Source of the DNA: Cenococcum geophilum 1.58
Lineage: Eukaryota; Ascomycota; Dothideomycetes; Gloniales; Gloniaceae
Direction of reading: 5' to 3'
Assembly: GCA_001692895.1 (NCBI GenBank)
Contig: KV748178.1
Location: 4,016,536-4,080,535, forward strand
Length of the DNA: 64,000 nt
Position numbers and translations under genes: made by a program. Shown here piece after piece: positions 1 to 12,169 of this stretch (positions are counted from its first letter, which is position 1; the number at the start of each line of letters is the position of its first letter). The notes beneath the pieces were generated by a model, which did not search any database, was not told the origin of the DNA, and saw only the letters and a program-made list of their open reading frames with translations.

Positions 1-1
1 T

Positions 2-2020
2 TTACGGAAAGAAGGAAAAGCAGATTACTTAATCCTAGAAAGCTACCGCCTTATTACCTTAGAAAATACCCTTAATAAGATCTTAGAAAAGGTAATAGCG
101 GACCGTATAGTAGATACGGCTAAAGAATATAACCTACTACTATAAAGCTAAATAGGGGCAAGAAAGAACCGCTTAATACTATTAGCACTTACGCTACTTG
201 TTGCCACCATTAAATCCGCATAGGCGATGTAAAGGGACTTTGTAGTATTAATACTTAGCCTAGATATTAGCGGCGCCTATAATAACGTACCCCACGAGCG
301 TCTCCTATATATTTTTAGGGTAAAAGGCTTCCCAGAATAGGTTATATAATTTATTTAAGGGTTTATAGGTTAAAAAGAAATATTACTAGTCTTTAGCGGA
401 TACTAGAGCCTTTTTATTATAGTTAGAACAGAAATACTATAAGGATTACCCCTCTCGCCTATACTCTTCCTTTTCTTTATAAGTAACCTGCTTAACTCCT
501 TTAAGAAAGGGGCGACCTAGGGGATAGGCTTTGTTAATAATATAAACCTAATTATATACGGGCTAACAGCCGTAAAGAATTATAGAATACTAGAGAAAGC
601 TTATAACACCTATATAGAATAGGTAAGACAATATAAAGTCCAATTCTTACTAGAGAAATACTAGCTAATCTACTTTATAAGAAAACGTAACTAATATGCA
701 GATCTCTAGTATATAATTTGCATTTAAGGCTTTAGGGGCTAACTAGTTTAGGGCTTAAGGGTATTAGGAGTATAGGTAGATAGTAAGCTTTAGTAGAGCG
801 NANATANNNNNNAAGCNGCCTATAAGGGNTAAGCANAGTANATTATANTATCTANGATNGTNAATTCTATATAGGGTCTATACTTCTAGAGGTTACGCCT
901 ACTATATATAGCAGTTGTCTGGCTAACCATAACGTATAAGTCCAGTATTTGGGCCATTAGAGAATCTAAGAAAGGCCCCCCTAAATCGCTCCTTAAACTA
1001 CTCTAAAAGGTCTAAACAGCCTACCTTTAGAGTATAATAGGTGGATATAAGCGAACGGCCACAGCACTACTTAAAAAGGAAGCTAATATTCCCCCCCTAT
1101 AACTATATATTAAAGCCGCTATAATATAAAGGGCGTAAAATAAACGTAACTCTAATATTATAAAGTATATTAAGACACGCCTAAATAAACTATAGAGGGA
1201 CCCTAGGGCGCCCTATAGGAGAATAAACCAATAACCCTAAAGTAGGGAAGACATATTAGAGAAATAGGTAATAAAAAAAAAGTAGAAGAAGAATAGTACT
1301 ACTTTAGGGCCTAGACCTATATAGAGGAGGAAGGGAGACGTATAAGAGGCTAATAAAGATAATAATAAGAGAGAAAAAGGAGCTAAAGTAGAGCACGAAA
1401 GAACACTAGAAAACTATCTACCGTAATATAATACTAGCTGGACCAACGCTAGAGAGGTATATAAGAGTTAAAGGTATAGAGGCTAACTAAGGTAAGAGGA
1501 ACCTAAGCCGTAGTATAGTTAATACTATAGGGGGTAAACACTCTAGGGCTCTAAGAAGGCCTAATAAAGGTAGAAAATATAATAGCAATACTCTTAAGAA
1601 CAGAAATAATAGGACTAAAAGACTGGCTCTACTAGGTGGGTGTCCTAGTAGATAGCCTAAGATGTAAATATAGCTGGCTAAGATAAACACCAAAACATAT
1701 AATACTGTTATGCCCCTTACGTACCAACTAAGAAGTAATACTCTTAGTAGCTAGCATAGAGAACTATAATACACTACTCTTAATATAAAAAGGCCTTAAG
1801 GCGGTTACCTAGTGGCTTATTAGCTAAAATATACTAAACTAGTTCTGGGTTGTAAAGGAAATAGCAATAGAGGGCGGGAGGGGTAAGTAACGGGCGCCCC
1901 CTAATAACTCTATAGTGGTAGAGTAAAGTTTATAATACTAGCGCGTCCATAGGCTTATTACGGCAGCAGTAGTTCCTAAAAAGGTTAAAAAGTAAGGTAG
2001 TAAAGCACTATAGGTAACTT
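2..2020 (+). pseudogene. LINE (Tad-like non-LTR) ORF2, 3' part, RIP-degraded
   Basis: The plus strand encodes the reverse transcriptase and C-terminal part of a non-LTR retrotransposon, open at the left edge of the window. Read through stops, the first frame gives a finger-region motif (ADRIVDTAKEYNLL), then LDISGAYNNVPHERLLYI near 260-315, GLPLSPILF near 440-480, and FVNNINLI near 528-555 where active elements have FVDD; both catalytic aspartates have become asparagine. The end of the ORF near 1640-1860 carries the conserved tail with DSLRCKYSWL...TPKHIILLCP, a cysteine/histidine knuckle typical of fungal LINEs. Many in-frame TAA/TAG codons sit where CAA/CAG are expected, and CA dinucleotides are rare. 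The 3' end fades out by about 2165 with a short (TAA)-like run. The family is well supported; the exact end is not. Confidence 0.85.
801..855. other. Patch of ambiguous bases
   Basis: Scattered N calls interrupt the LINE coding region here. This is a sequence-quality problem, not a biological feature. Single ambiguous bases also occur near 17861. Confidence 0.95.
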
Positions 2021-2179
2021 ATGGGCGCCTTGCAGGCGCCTTATAGGCGAGTTTTAAAAGGCAGGGAGATAGATTATAGGGTTTTCTTAAATAGAGTTTT
2101 CTCCCTATATATATATAAGGAGTAGTCCGCGTAGGCCTAATAGGGATCTAAATCGGACGTTAAGTAATAAATAATAATT

Positions 2180-2860
2180 ATTATTATTACTAGTATCTAT
2201 TCTTCTTATAGTCTCTTTAAAACCTATTTAACGTATTCCCCGTATTCTTCCTTTATTATTAAGTAGATAATAATATTATTAAGGTATACTATAATAAACT
2301 TATTAAGGTATTCTTCTAATACACTATTAATTCGTTTCTAAAACGTTACTAGTATATTTATTAATCTAAATTGCATAACTAATAGTTTATATAGTCCTTC
2401 TCTTAACCTAAAAGCTGTTTTTTTATTTATTGCCTTCCTTAATTTTAATCTAATAGTATACCTATCTTAGATCTATCTTTATAAAGATTTATATATTACC
2501 TATCCGGTCCTAGATTTTACTAATTAAGGGTAAAGAATACCTATCCTTTTAAGTAATGCTATTTAACTATCTATAGTTAATGCATAGCCTAAGTTTTCCG
2601 TTCTTTTTTAGTACGAATAGTACTAAATAACCTACTAATAACTGCGATGGTCTAATATATCCCTTTTATAAGTTTTCTTAGACAAACTCTTTAAGTGCTC
2701 TAGATTCTTCTTTAGTAAACTTATAGGTTAGAAAGAACCTTAGACTTATTTCTAGTTTTAACTCTATCTTATAGTCCTATACTATATAATCTGCCAGCTT
2801 TTTACTTTTTAGGCTCTATAGTTTTTTGCCATACTTATAGTATCTTTTTAGTATATAACT
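2180..2860 (-). pseudogene. gypsy reverse transcriptase fragment
   Basis: On the minus strand, stop-containing translation gives KKNGKLRYALTID near 2600, then KTAFRL...GLYKLLVMQF near 2370-2420, and VYLNNIIIYL near 2260-2295. These are RT motifs of Ty3/gypsy elements, with the catalytic YLDD changed to YLNN by G-to-A changes. The frame ends about 35 codons after this motif. The missing aspartates and multiple stops make it inactive. Confidence 0.8.
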
Positions 2861-5800
2861 TAAGCCTTACTTAGTCTCTTTGTATATTGCTCTAACCTAG
2901 TACTATACTAACTTAGTTTACTATTACGTCTTATAGCATTAAGTATCTCTAATATTGACTTAACCTGTAATCTAATTAATCCTTAGATTATATTTCTATA
3001 ACTAAGGCATACCTAATACTGCCTTATCCCGTCCTAATAGTAGGATATTAAAAGATATCTTAATTTGTCTTCCTTTAATAGTTATTTAAATAGGTCCTAT
3101 TTCTAGATTAATAATCCCTCCTCTATAGGCTATTAGATCTCCTAAAATTATAACTAATAGGTAAGGTTACTCCTTCTATCTATAAGGTAATCCTATTCTC
3201 TTAACTGCTATTAGTAAGATATAGTTCCGCGTTACTCCACTATTTATTAGTGCTTTAAACTGTTAATCTTACTAATTTACTTATAAATTTAGGTGTTGTT
3301 TTTAAATTCCTTTAAGGGTTTAAGGCTCTATTACTAGCTCCCTCTAGTTTTATAGGCCTTTATTTTTCCTAACTATTAGCTATTTAATCCTGTCGCACTT
3401 AGCTTATTTTTTTTAGCTAATACTTAGTTCGCTTTTTATCTTTAATATACTATAGACATGTGTTCTCTAGGCATTTCTACTACTATTATCTATCTAAGCA
3501 TTCTTTTATAAAGAATTTTTTTTGTTAAAGTATTAAGTCTTCTAACTCTTAAACTTCTGTTAGATGCTATCTATATATATATTTAGCATTTCTATATTAT
3601 CGCTTATCTGGCGCCTAATATATCCTTATAGGGTATTTTTAGTTCTTTTCTTTTGGATTTTTATGTATCTTGTATATATTATCTATATATGCAATCTATA
3701 ATAGCGTATAGTATACTAGGTGCTTTAGGTTAACTCTTAACTCGTCTTTATTTTTAAGTTTAAACCTTTATTATATTAATCTAAACATTATAACTTTATT
3801 TATAGGTACTAAAATACGCCTCTCACTTCTCTAGTCCTCTAATTATTCCTTTAGATTCTTTAATATTATAATTAAGGCTCCTTTAATATAAGTTATGGCC
3901 TTTTTTATAATTGGGTAGTCTTAGATAACTCTTTTATCTAATTATATATAGAAATCTTCCTACTTATCGTTATATCGTTGCCTATACTACTTTTAGTACA
4001 GCTACTAGAGTATATATAGCTTATCCATAAGGAAGTATTTTCTTATTACTATATCGTAATAGCCTTTTATATATCGTTCTTTAAACCTAGTAGGGATCCC
4101 TAGATCCTCTTCGTTTTCTAGTTTAGTAAGCCACTTAGCTCTTAGTATACCTACTCTAAGCCTATTAGTAATTCTTTATATAGGTGCTCTGTCCCTTATA
4201 TAACCTAATATGCTAAATCTTTTATTTAGTTTCTGTTCTTATTATGCGATAATTCTTTACCTAAATTCTTTTATGGTTTCTTTTGGTTTATATCTTATAG
4301 ATAGATCCTTAAAGTTATCCTACTTCTTAATCTTAGTGTTAACGTTTTAATCCTATTACTAAGCCTTACTCGCAACTTCTTTAATAGTCCTTATTCTATT
4401 GCTAAAATCTTAGTCCTATAAAACTCTTAATCCTAAGCTTGCTTCTGTCTTAAGTTTTACTCTAGCCTTAATCTAATTAGGCTTCTTTAGTATTCTTATC
4501 TTATCTTAAGAGTCTTAAATCTTACTTATTTTATCTTAAGAGTTTTATATTTTTAGGAAATTTTATATTAAGCTTATTTATATATTACTAAACTAAGCCA
4601 TTACTCTGCTCTATTAGTTATCGTCTATTATAGGTCCTTAAGCTTACCTTATCTTATCTTAAAAATCTTAGTTATCTCGCATCTCGTCTTAAGAGTCTTA
4701 AGTCTTTAACCTTTTGCCTTTATTAAGTGCTAAAGTAGTTTACTATTTTACTTTCCTTGCGTCTTATAAAGCGATAGATATTATATTTAGTGGGGTCTTA
4801 ATCCCTATTAATATTCCCTATTCCGTAGTAGAATTATTCTTTACCTCTTATATAATATCTCTAAGGTCTATATACTCCTAGTAAGCTGCCTTTATTACCT
4901 TATTATTACTAAATATTTTACCTATATTAAATTTATTATCCTTAATATCCGATCTGCGAACTAGTTTATTAGTTCCTCTATATTTTGCTATTTTAGGCTC
5001 TTATAGCTAATAGCTTGCGCTATAATTAGCGTCTTTATAAATTTAGCATGCGTTATTATAATAAAACGCGAAACTTCTAATTAAACACTCTTTTATTCCT
5101 TGTAGTATATTATTATCCTTTTATATATTTATATCGTCTACTAGTCTTATTTCTTTTACTATATAGTAACTCTAACTACTTCTATAGTCTTTAACGTAGT
5201 AACCCTATTTTCCACAATTTATATAAGCTCCTTCTTTAAACTATTTTTCTTGCTATAGAGTCTGCCTAAATATCTTCTGCTATTAAGATCCCTAATTTAG
5301 CCTCTACTTTTTAGACCTTTAATTACTTAATCCTTATCCTCTAGGTTTCTATAATTTCTTATTTTATCTTTTAAATTCTTTAATACCACTTAGGTCTATT
5401 AGCTCTGCGCTATACTATAGTTTTTAACTTTAACTTTGTTATTACGTACCCTACGCCTTATATAACTATAGAACTCTATCCTAACCTTTCTTAGTTTGCT
5501 CTCTTTAGTAGATCTTATTATTAATCTTAATTGCTTAATTAATTAAATCCCTAAGAGTATCCGCGTCTTCTATTAGGATAATTACGTCCTAGACCTTTGC
5601 CTTAAGTCCTTATTTATACTATACTATAAGCGCTTTATTATTCCATTTAATCTATATTACCAACGTTTAAAACTATATCGTATATTTAATTGCTAAAGTC
5701 CTTTATATTAGGGTTTAGAGCTTTTTTTGCCGTAGTAGTTGCCTCTAGGTCTCTAAATATTTATATTAATCGTTCTATAAACCCGTTCTAACTTAAAAAT

Positions 5801-6420
5801 ATATACTATACCCCCTAGTTAGTGGTTGTTATACTATACTCCTATACCTCTATAAGGTAAGGTTTAAACTATTTAAGTACCCTTCCCGTTAAGAATAATC
5901 CTGCGTAAGCGACTTAATCTATAGGCGTTCCTAGCTTTACTCCTTCCTATATAACCTTAAAGTGTATTTATATAAGGAATCCCTTAAGCTTTAACCTTTC
6001 TCCTAAGAATCGCTTAATTGAGGGTAACTTAACCTTAGCCGCTCTAATCCCGTTAATCCTTTCTTTAAGTATTCTATTATTATCTGTTAATTAATTAACT
6101 ATTTTCTATAGCTGTCTAACAGTAACTAGTTGCGAGTTAGTATCTACTATACTGGTGTTATTACCTAATCCTAAGGTAGTCGCTGCTGTAGACGCCGTTA
6201 TAGCTACTACTTTTAGTAGTATATTGTTTAACTTTATTAATACTGTAACCTTAGTAGTAAATATATAATAAAGCCTTATAGCAGGAACTACGGTAGACTT
6301 ATTAATGGGCTAGGTATATAGGTAAATAAGAAGTCAATAATATAATAATAACTAGTAGAGTAGTTGCCTAACAGATTAACTCTAATTATATTCTAAGATT
6401 TACTATAAGGAGAGAAGAAC
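2180..6420 (-). mobile_element. Ty3/gypsy-type element, 3'-truncated, RIP-degraded
   Basis: A minus-strand gypsy element whose reverse transcriptase starts at the right and breaks off near 2180, where the LINE 3' tail begins. The rest of pol (RNase H, integrase) and the 3' LTR are absent. Towards 6300 the minus strand holds the degraded upstream protease/gag region, which I cannot divide into domains with confidence. No LTR pair could be found because only one side survives. RIP is heavy throughout. The abrupt junction suggests that the LINE landed in this element or that a deletion joined the two. Confidence 0.65.
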
Positions 6421-7503
6421 TATCTAAGTAGGGATTGTGGTCCTTTAAATATACAACCGTACTCCTAAGAAATCCTCCTTATACGTAAAGTACGTCTTAT
6501 ACATAAGGTACGTAAGTTCCTCTTATTCCTCTTATTTAATACATAGCATATTATATAACCTTAGTTACTACTCCTCGTTATATAGTTCTATCGGCTCTAT
6601 TCTAAACTATGCCTTAATTAACCAACTAGCTGCTTTTGACTCCTCTCCTAGTAGTTATAATATTGTACTTAAAGCGTTCGTAATAAATAGGCGATTAATT
6701 TTTTAAGTATCCTTTATATAGGAAAGCTCTATCCCTTATATAGATAAATGATGTATAAATATAGCCCGTGCGCATTAAATAAGAACATAAATACTAGCAG
6801 CAACTTAATAGCAGTATTAATTAAATAAATAACTAATATGGTTAGAAATCGTGCAACCAACGATAGGACTTTATTCCGCCTACTTAATACCTTAAACTGT
6901 CGCGTTAGATAAAGAAAAGGCCGCTACTTATACCTAAATCACTGCTTTACTTTAAACCTTTACCTATCTACAATAAAAATATATAAAGCTTTTATACCAC
7001 ATTGATTCTAGTAATCTATATTAAATATTTAAGCTGTTTTAGACTAATAAGCTACTAGATAAGCTTGTAGAGTATATTTAAAGCTTTATACAAACCTCGT
7101 ATTACGGTACTAGCAGAACTTTGCGGTTATATAACTAAAGGACCGTATAAAAGAACCCAACTTTAGCTAGCGCTACTCTTTTTATCCTTTCCTTTTTCTA
7201 GCTTTAGATCCTCATTTATGGATAACCCAATTATATAGGCTTACGCGTTTCATTTGCCGTGCTTATACCTTAATTAACTAAGTCGCTAATATTATTTAAA
7301 GCTTATACTACTCTTTCTTCCTAAAAAGGAACTTAAATATATTTATAAGACTATAAATAGGATAAGGATATATAATAGGACCTTAAGGATATTATTAGGA
7401 CTATAAGGATAGGACAGAACCCTAAAAATATAAAAGGAATATAAAAGGTATTAGTATATTAGTAGGGGGGAGTACTTAGACAGTCTCTTTAAGCTTAGCG
7501 ACG
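6421..7503. other. RIP-degraded DNA, no gene seen
   Basis: Very AT-rich sequence with no open frame longer than a few dozen codons. It probably contains the 5' untranslated/LTR part of the minus-strand gypsy element, but no second LTR copy is present to prove it. A purine-rich stretch at 7340-7480 ends in a G-run that resembles the polypurine tract of a plus-strand LTR element, about 25 bases before the next LTR. Confidence 0.5.
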
Positions 7504-7767
7504 TGTCACGTAATAGGCCACGTGACAGCGCATGGGCTATCGTGTAGATATCTTCTCGGGGCCTTCGAGCCCCTAAGATTCTTCTATATAGAGCATTATA
7601 TATATTATTTCTATTAGCCTACTTAGCGTCTAATAGGTTATAAGCCCTCTTATAGCTTTAATTAAAAGCTCTATTAGCTACTATTTTATTTTCTAATTAG
7701 CTGGTTAATATAAACCTATAAATCCTTAAATTTAGACCTGGGTATAATACAATATAAATTTATAATA
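7504..7767 (+). repeat. Probable copia LTR
   Basis: Starts TGTCACGTAAT and lies directly upstream of a copia-type gag, separated from it by a short leader beginning CTGGTGCGG that may be the primer-binding site. A near-palindrome (GTCACGTAATAGGCCACGTGAC, outer arms GTCACGT/ACGTGAC) marks its first 25 bases. The right end is inferred from the leader and not from a second LTR copy, so it may be off by several bases. Confidence 0.5.
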
Positions 7768-7823
7768 AACTGGTGCGGATTAACGCTACGCACGACACAG
7801 TTAAACTAATTAATTATATATTA

Positions 7824-8584
7824 TGGCGGATATGGTATTAAAGAAAAAGGAATACTATAGCTCTTTTAGGGCTATTCCTGTATTAAAAGGGGAAGGTAAT
7901 TACAAAGAATAATATTGTCGAATTATATAACAACTTAAGCTTTAAGACCTTCTACTACTAATATAAGGTATAGCTATAGAGCTACCTTTAGAAACGGATA
8001 AGTATAGAGACTGGCGTTATAAACAGATAATAGGACTTAAGATAATTAAGGGCGTAGTATCGGAATTAATTCGCGATTAACTTGCTATATTAGGCAAGCT
8101 ACGCAACTCTATTAAAGATTTGCTTAATTTAATTTAATTACTATATACTACGTAAAGTCTTATTTATAACTACCAGATATAAAACTAATAGCTTAATCTT
8201 AATCGCAAAGACTATATCTTACTTAAAGCCTATATAGAAGCTTTTGTCTTAGGTATAAGGAAATTAAACGCGGCGTTAATACCAATATTAAGGAAGTAGG
8301 CGTACGCCTAATTACTTTACGCTATAGAGGAAGAGTTTTTTTATTTAAATAGCTAATTATTAAGAGGTAGCTAGGAGAGTTATAAGAGAGGACAACTTTA
8401 TTATAATTAAGGAGCTAGTAAGCGACCTTATAGATAAGAGTTATACTTAACTAGCTACCTCTACCGTAATACCCTTAGTTAGTAAAAAGCTACCTAAAGA
8501 TAATTAACTAAAACCTAATATAGAAGGCTTAATATTATTAAGGAAGACTAAGTTTTGCGTATATTATAAGAATAAATATCCTTA
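7824..8584 (+). pseudogene. copia-type gag, N-terminal part
   Basis: Begins MADMVLKKKEYYSSFRAIP followed by VLKGEGNY, the N-terminal pattern of copia gag polyproteins. The reading frame stays in register for 245 codons from ATG 7824 to a zinc-knuckle start (FCVYYKNKYPY), where Y replaces the second C and the H of a CCHC knuckle. All stops are TAA/TAG at positions expected to be CAA/CAG or TGG. The frame is cut in the middle of the knuckle at 8584 by the LTR of the large inserted element; a continuation is proposed at 26725. Confidence 0.7.
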
Positions 8585-9053
8585 TATAGTGGTGTGATTT
8601 GGCCTCCTAGATTTAATATCTAGATTAGGCATAGCTTTAGGAGAGTTTAGGCCTTCTATAGTTATATAGATCGGTTTAAAGCCCTAGAGTTTTTAACAAC
8701 TTAGGCGACACTAATAGATATATAATTTTCCTTTAATACACTCTTTTCTTTCTCTTCTTACTTGTCACAGTACGTGCGGACTGTCAAGGTACGATGTACG
8801 AGGTGACTGTGTATGATTGACAAACGATGTCGTGTGAGGATCTATGTAGGAGGTGAGGTGGTATATATACACGTCGCTCAGGGGTTAGGTCCGTGCTCAT
8901 GCATACGCGTACACGAGCCATAACAACGCGTCAGGTCAGTGCCGTGACATTACTGCTTAATTTTAACTAATTATAACCGACCGACAGACCGACAGACTAA
9001 TAGCCTAATAGCACTATTGACTTTCCATCTAAGAGACACCGTACCCTCCTATA
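8585..9053 (+). repeat. Left LTR of the large element, interrupted by a solo LTR
   Basis: Aligns end to end with 26447-26724. The first 18 bases differ from that copy only by A/G exchanges (TATAGTGGTGTGATTTGG against TGTGGTAGTATAATTTAG). Without the inserted 187 bp and its 5-bp duplication it is 277 bp, against 278 bp in the other copy. The end reads CCTATA where the other copy has CCTACA, a RIP change of the terminal CA. Confidence 0.8.
8763..8949 (+). mobile_element. 187-bp solo LTR, un-RIPed
   Basis: Starts TGTCACAG and ends CCGTGACA, flanked by the 5-bp duplication TTACT (8758-8762 and 8950-8954). The empty site is visible in the other LTR copy near 26623, where the surrounding sequence is continuous. 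TG...CA ends and a 5-bp duplication are diagnostic of LTR elements. The sequence retains CA and TG dinucleotides, unlike the DNA around it. Strand is nominal. Confidence 0.85.
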
Positions 9054-9235
9054 TATTTTATGGCATTCTATATAGGGATAATAGCAAGCTCTTTAAATTA
9101 GAAGTCTGGTGCTCTATATATAGAAGACATATAGGAACGATTTAGAACTGCGATAGAATAACTAAGATAAAGAAGTATGGGCATATTAGCGACTGGTGCG
9201 TAGCTACCGCTATAAAGAATAAACCGACAATACTT

Positions 9236-10431
9236 GGGGGTCGCCGAAAGCTGAGCGTGGTCACCGATGGAGCTACCGGAAAAAGGTCGGCGGTACCCAA
9301 CTTTTACCCATACAGAATGCGCATTGGTAGCCACAATTTACCTTAGCGACTGCATGCACTAAATATGCAGTGCATATACTAAGCATATGCACGTACTAGT
9401 ATAAACTAAACAAGAATATATCGCGGTAGTTAAACGGCTTATTAAAGGGAGTATATACTATAGTGCCGCCTACCTATAGAATAGTAGGTATATACGCTGC
9501 ATATACTAAGTATATGCTATAGTATAGCCTACCTTATAGAATAGTAAGTGTATATACCATATATTCTGCATATGCTAAGCATATACTATAGTATTGCCTA
9601 CCTATAGAATAGTAGGTATATACGCTGCATATGCTAAGTATATGCTATAGCATAGCCTACCTTATAGAATAGTAAGTATATATATAACATGTCCTGCCTT
9701 ACATTACTATATAGCTAAAAAGATAGCAGTTATCGCGAATATATTATAACTGCGGTAGGATCTAATATATATACTCTTATAATATACTTATTATTTTATA
9801 AGATAGGTTATACTATTATATATACTTACTATTCTATAGGTAGGCTATACTATAGTATATATACTTACCATTCTATAAGTAGGCTATATTATAGTATATG
9901 CTTAGCATATGCAGCGTATATACTTACTATTTTATAGGTAGGTTATACTATTGTATATGCTTAGCATATGTAGCATATACAGCATATATATTTACTATTC
10001 TATAAAGTAGGCTATGCTATAGTATATGCTTAGCATATGCAGTGTATATACTTACTATTCTATAGATAGGTTATACTATAGTATATGCTTAGCATATGCA
10101 GTATATACAGTATATATACTTACTATTCTATAAGGTAGGCTATACTATAGCATATACTTAGCATATGCAGCGTATATACCTACTATTCTATAGGTAGGCA
10201 ACACTATAGTATATGCTTAGCATATGCTAAGCATATACATCTTAAATATTATATAATATTATTTATTTGCTAATTCTAAAATAATTAATTTTTGGTATAT
10301 GCGCTGTATATGCATAAAGCTCGGCGTAGTCCGAAGCTGATCGTGGTCCAAAAGCTGGTTTGCAAGTTCGGACCACGTTAAACTTTTAGACCACGCCGAG
10401 TTTTTTGCGGACCACGCCGAGCTGTGACCCC
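9236..10431. mobile_element. 1.2-kb foldback element with inverted satellite core
   Basis: Flanked by CAATACTT at 9228-9235 and 10432-10439 (8 bp; 7 bp if the last C belongs to the element). The ends are inverted: GGGGGTC on the left and GACCCC(C) on the right, each followed by GC-rich subterminal motifs of the type CTCGGCGTGGTC, about five of them in the last 120 bp. The core (about 9340-10240) consists of roughly 60-75-bp units (CTATAGAATAGTAGGTATATA plus a GCATATGCTTAGCATATGC palindrome) in one orientation up to about 9720 and in the opposite orientation from about 9770. An 8-bp duplication suggests a hAT-type non-autonomous element, but the terminal bases are not the classic CA. No transposase frame was seen. 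Confidence 0.7.
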
Positions 10432-10439
10432 CAATACTT

Positions 10440-10675
10440 GCTAAGCTCTTTATGCGGGAATAGTGGTTAGCAAGTAGCGATAAGAAGGTAGGTACGTAGT
10501 ATAGTAAGATAAAGGATAAAAGGAAGGACTATGGTATACTAGGAACGGTAAAGAAAAGTCTTTTATATTTTATTTACTATATTAATAATAGTCTATACTA
10601 TTATTTTCGCATTTATTAGAGCTACCTTTAAATTTATAATAATAGCGACAGTACCAGTAAAGGGATTATTAGGAA
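10440..10675 (+). other. Leader of the large gypsy element
   Basis: Continuation of the untranslated region between the left LTR and gag (the other part lies at 9054-9235). No gene is seen; the region is RIP-altered. Confidence 0.4.
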
Positions 10676-11666
10676 TGTTAGGCCCATTTTATAATAACGG
10701 TAAGGGCGCTAGAAAGGGAGAGAAAAGTAAGTAGCCTATTAAACTGCGAAGCTTTCCTAAACTAGGGTATGCGATACTAACCTTAACTCCCGTAATATTA
10801 GGGACTAACAACCCTTAATAAATAGAGGATAAGGGTTATAAAGTCCACCTACCTGTTCCTAGAGAAACTATAGGTCTGCTACCTTTTACTAGACCACTAA
10901 TAGAACGATATAAGGTGTATATTATGGCCTAGCCTATACCAGCTTTAGAAACCCTTAAAACCCCTTACTCTATAGGATAAAACATATTGCAATTTATTAA
11001 ATAGTATAAGCGGCTATATATCCGGCACTATGTTATAGATAATAAAAAGTATTAAGGACTTTTAGAGTATTATAACTATTAGATAGGGATATAGATATAA
11101 AGTCTACCTAAGTTTACTATTAGTAACTAGATGGAACTTATAGAAAAGCTTAGAATAAACTATTAAGGAAATAACTACTTTTAATAAGTTAAAATGGTAG
11201 AATTCTTAAAAGCCTATATGCTATAGTACAGGAATAATCTACCTAGTAGTATACGCGAATACTATAGGCAGTTTATATTAATCTCCTAAAGGGTTACTAA
11301 AGCTAGTAATTTAGAAAACCGCGAATAAGGGTACTAGTTTATAAGAGGACTTTTATTTAAATACTAAAGATATATAATAACTAAAATAGGAGCCAACCCT
11401 AATAGGCGAGAGTCTTTTAACTTCTACCTGCTAAAGAGAGCTATAGAAGATAGGCTTAATTTGCATAAAGGCGCTAATTAGTTATTATTAATAAATCTTA
11501 AGGAACAAGGCCTTTATTAGCTAGTTAGATAATTCCGTAATTAGCAACCAGCTATAATAAACTAAAGAGATACTACCCTTTAACCGCCTGTAGTTTCTTA
11601 GCTAAGTAAGTTAGTAAATACCTATTAAACGGCTTAGGAAATATACCTTAAACTAGAGAAACTTAC
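10676..11666 (+). pseudogene. gag of the large gypsy element, part 1
   Basis: From ATG 10676 a single frame with RIP stops reads MLGPFYNNGKGARKGEKSK, then ETIGLLPFTRPLIERYKVYI, AXPIPALETLKTPYSIG, and a capsid-like core (FIKXYKRLYIRHYV, RQFILISXRVTKASNLENRE, FNFYLLKRAIEDRLNLHKGA), where X marks a stop. This is a Ty3/gypsy gag. The frame is cut at CTTAC (11662-11666) by the nested gypsy and resumes after 18264. All stops are explained by CAG/CAA-to-TAG/TAA or TGG-to-TAG changes. Confidence 0.75.
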
Positions 11667-11867
11667 TATTACGGCTTAAATAAATACCTCTGAACCGAAG
11701 CTTAAACGAATGCTATATTACGAAGATACTAAGCTAAGGAGAAGGAAAAGGGGTCGCTAGGACCAATGTAAACAAATATGTATAGCAAGCCGCCAAGGCG
11801 CTAGCTTTAGGCGAGCCAATTATAGGTTAGTAGGATTTGGTAGGTAATGTGCAATAGCGCCGTTATA
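11667..11867 (-). repeat. 3' LTR of family-2 gypsy
   Basis: 201 bp, the same length as 18059-18259 and similar along its whole length. It ends GCGCCGTTATA where the partner has GCGCCGTTACA, a single C-to-T change in the terminal CA. Confidence 0.9.
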
Positions 11868-12169
11868 TTACCCCCCTTTTTAAAAGAAAGCCTACCCTTA
11901 GGCTTAGTTAGAAATAAGATAGTACTAGGCTTCTAAAATATAAGATTATAAAATATAAGATAAAGAAAGAAAGAAGATATAAGCGCGTTCGGACTAAGTA
12001 CTAAGAGGTAACTATAGGTTAAGTAAAAGCGCTAGGCTAGGGAGAGTAGCCGTTAAAAGTCTTAGTAAGGATCTAACTAATTAGACAACTTTAACCGGCG
12101 GTCAAAGTTCCTAGATATTTAAACTTTTATAATACTAGCAGAAAACGGCAAAATCTGGTAGAATTTGGC

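Noticed and set aside
1487..1693. 68-codon minus-strand frame rich in Leu and Ile.
   Set aside because: Antisense of the LINE C-terminal coding region; the hydrophobic look comes from AT-rich RIPed DNA.
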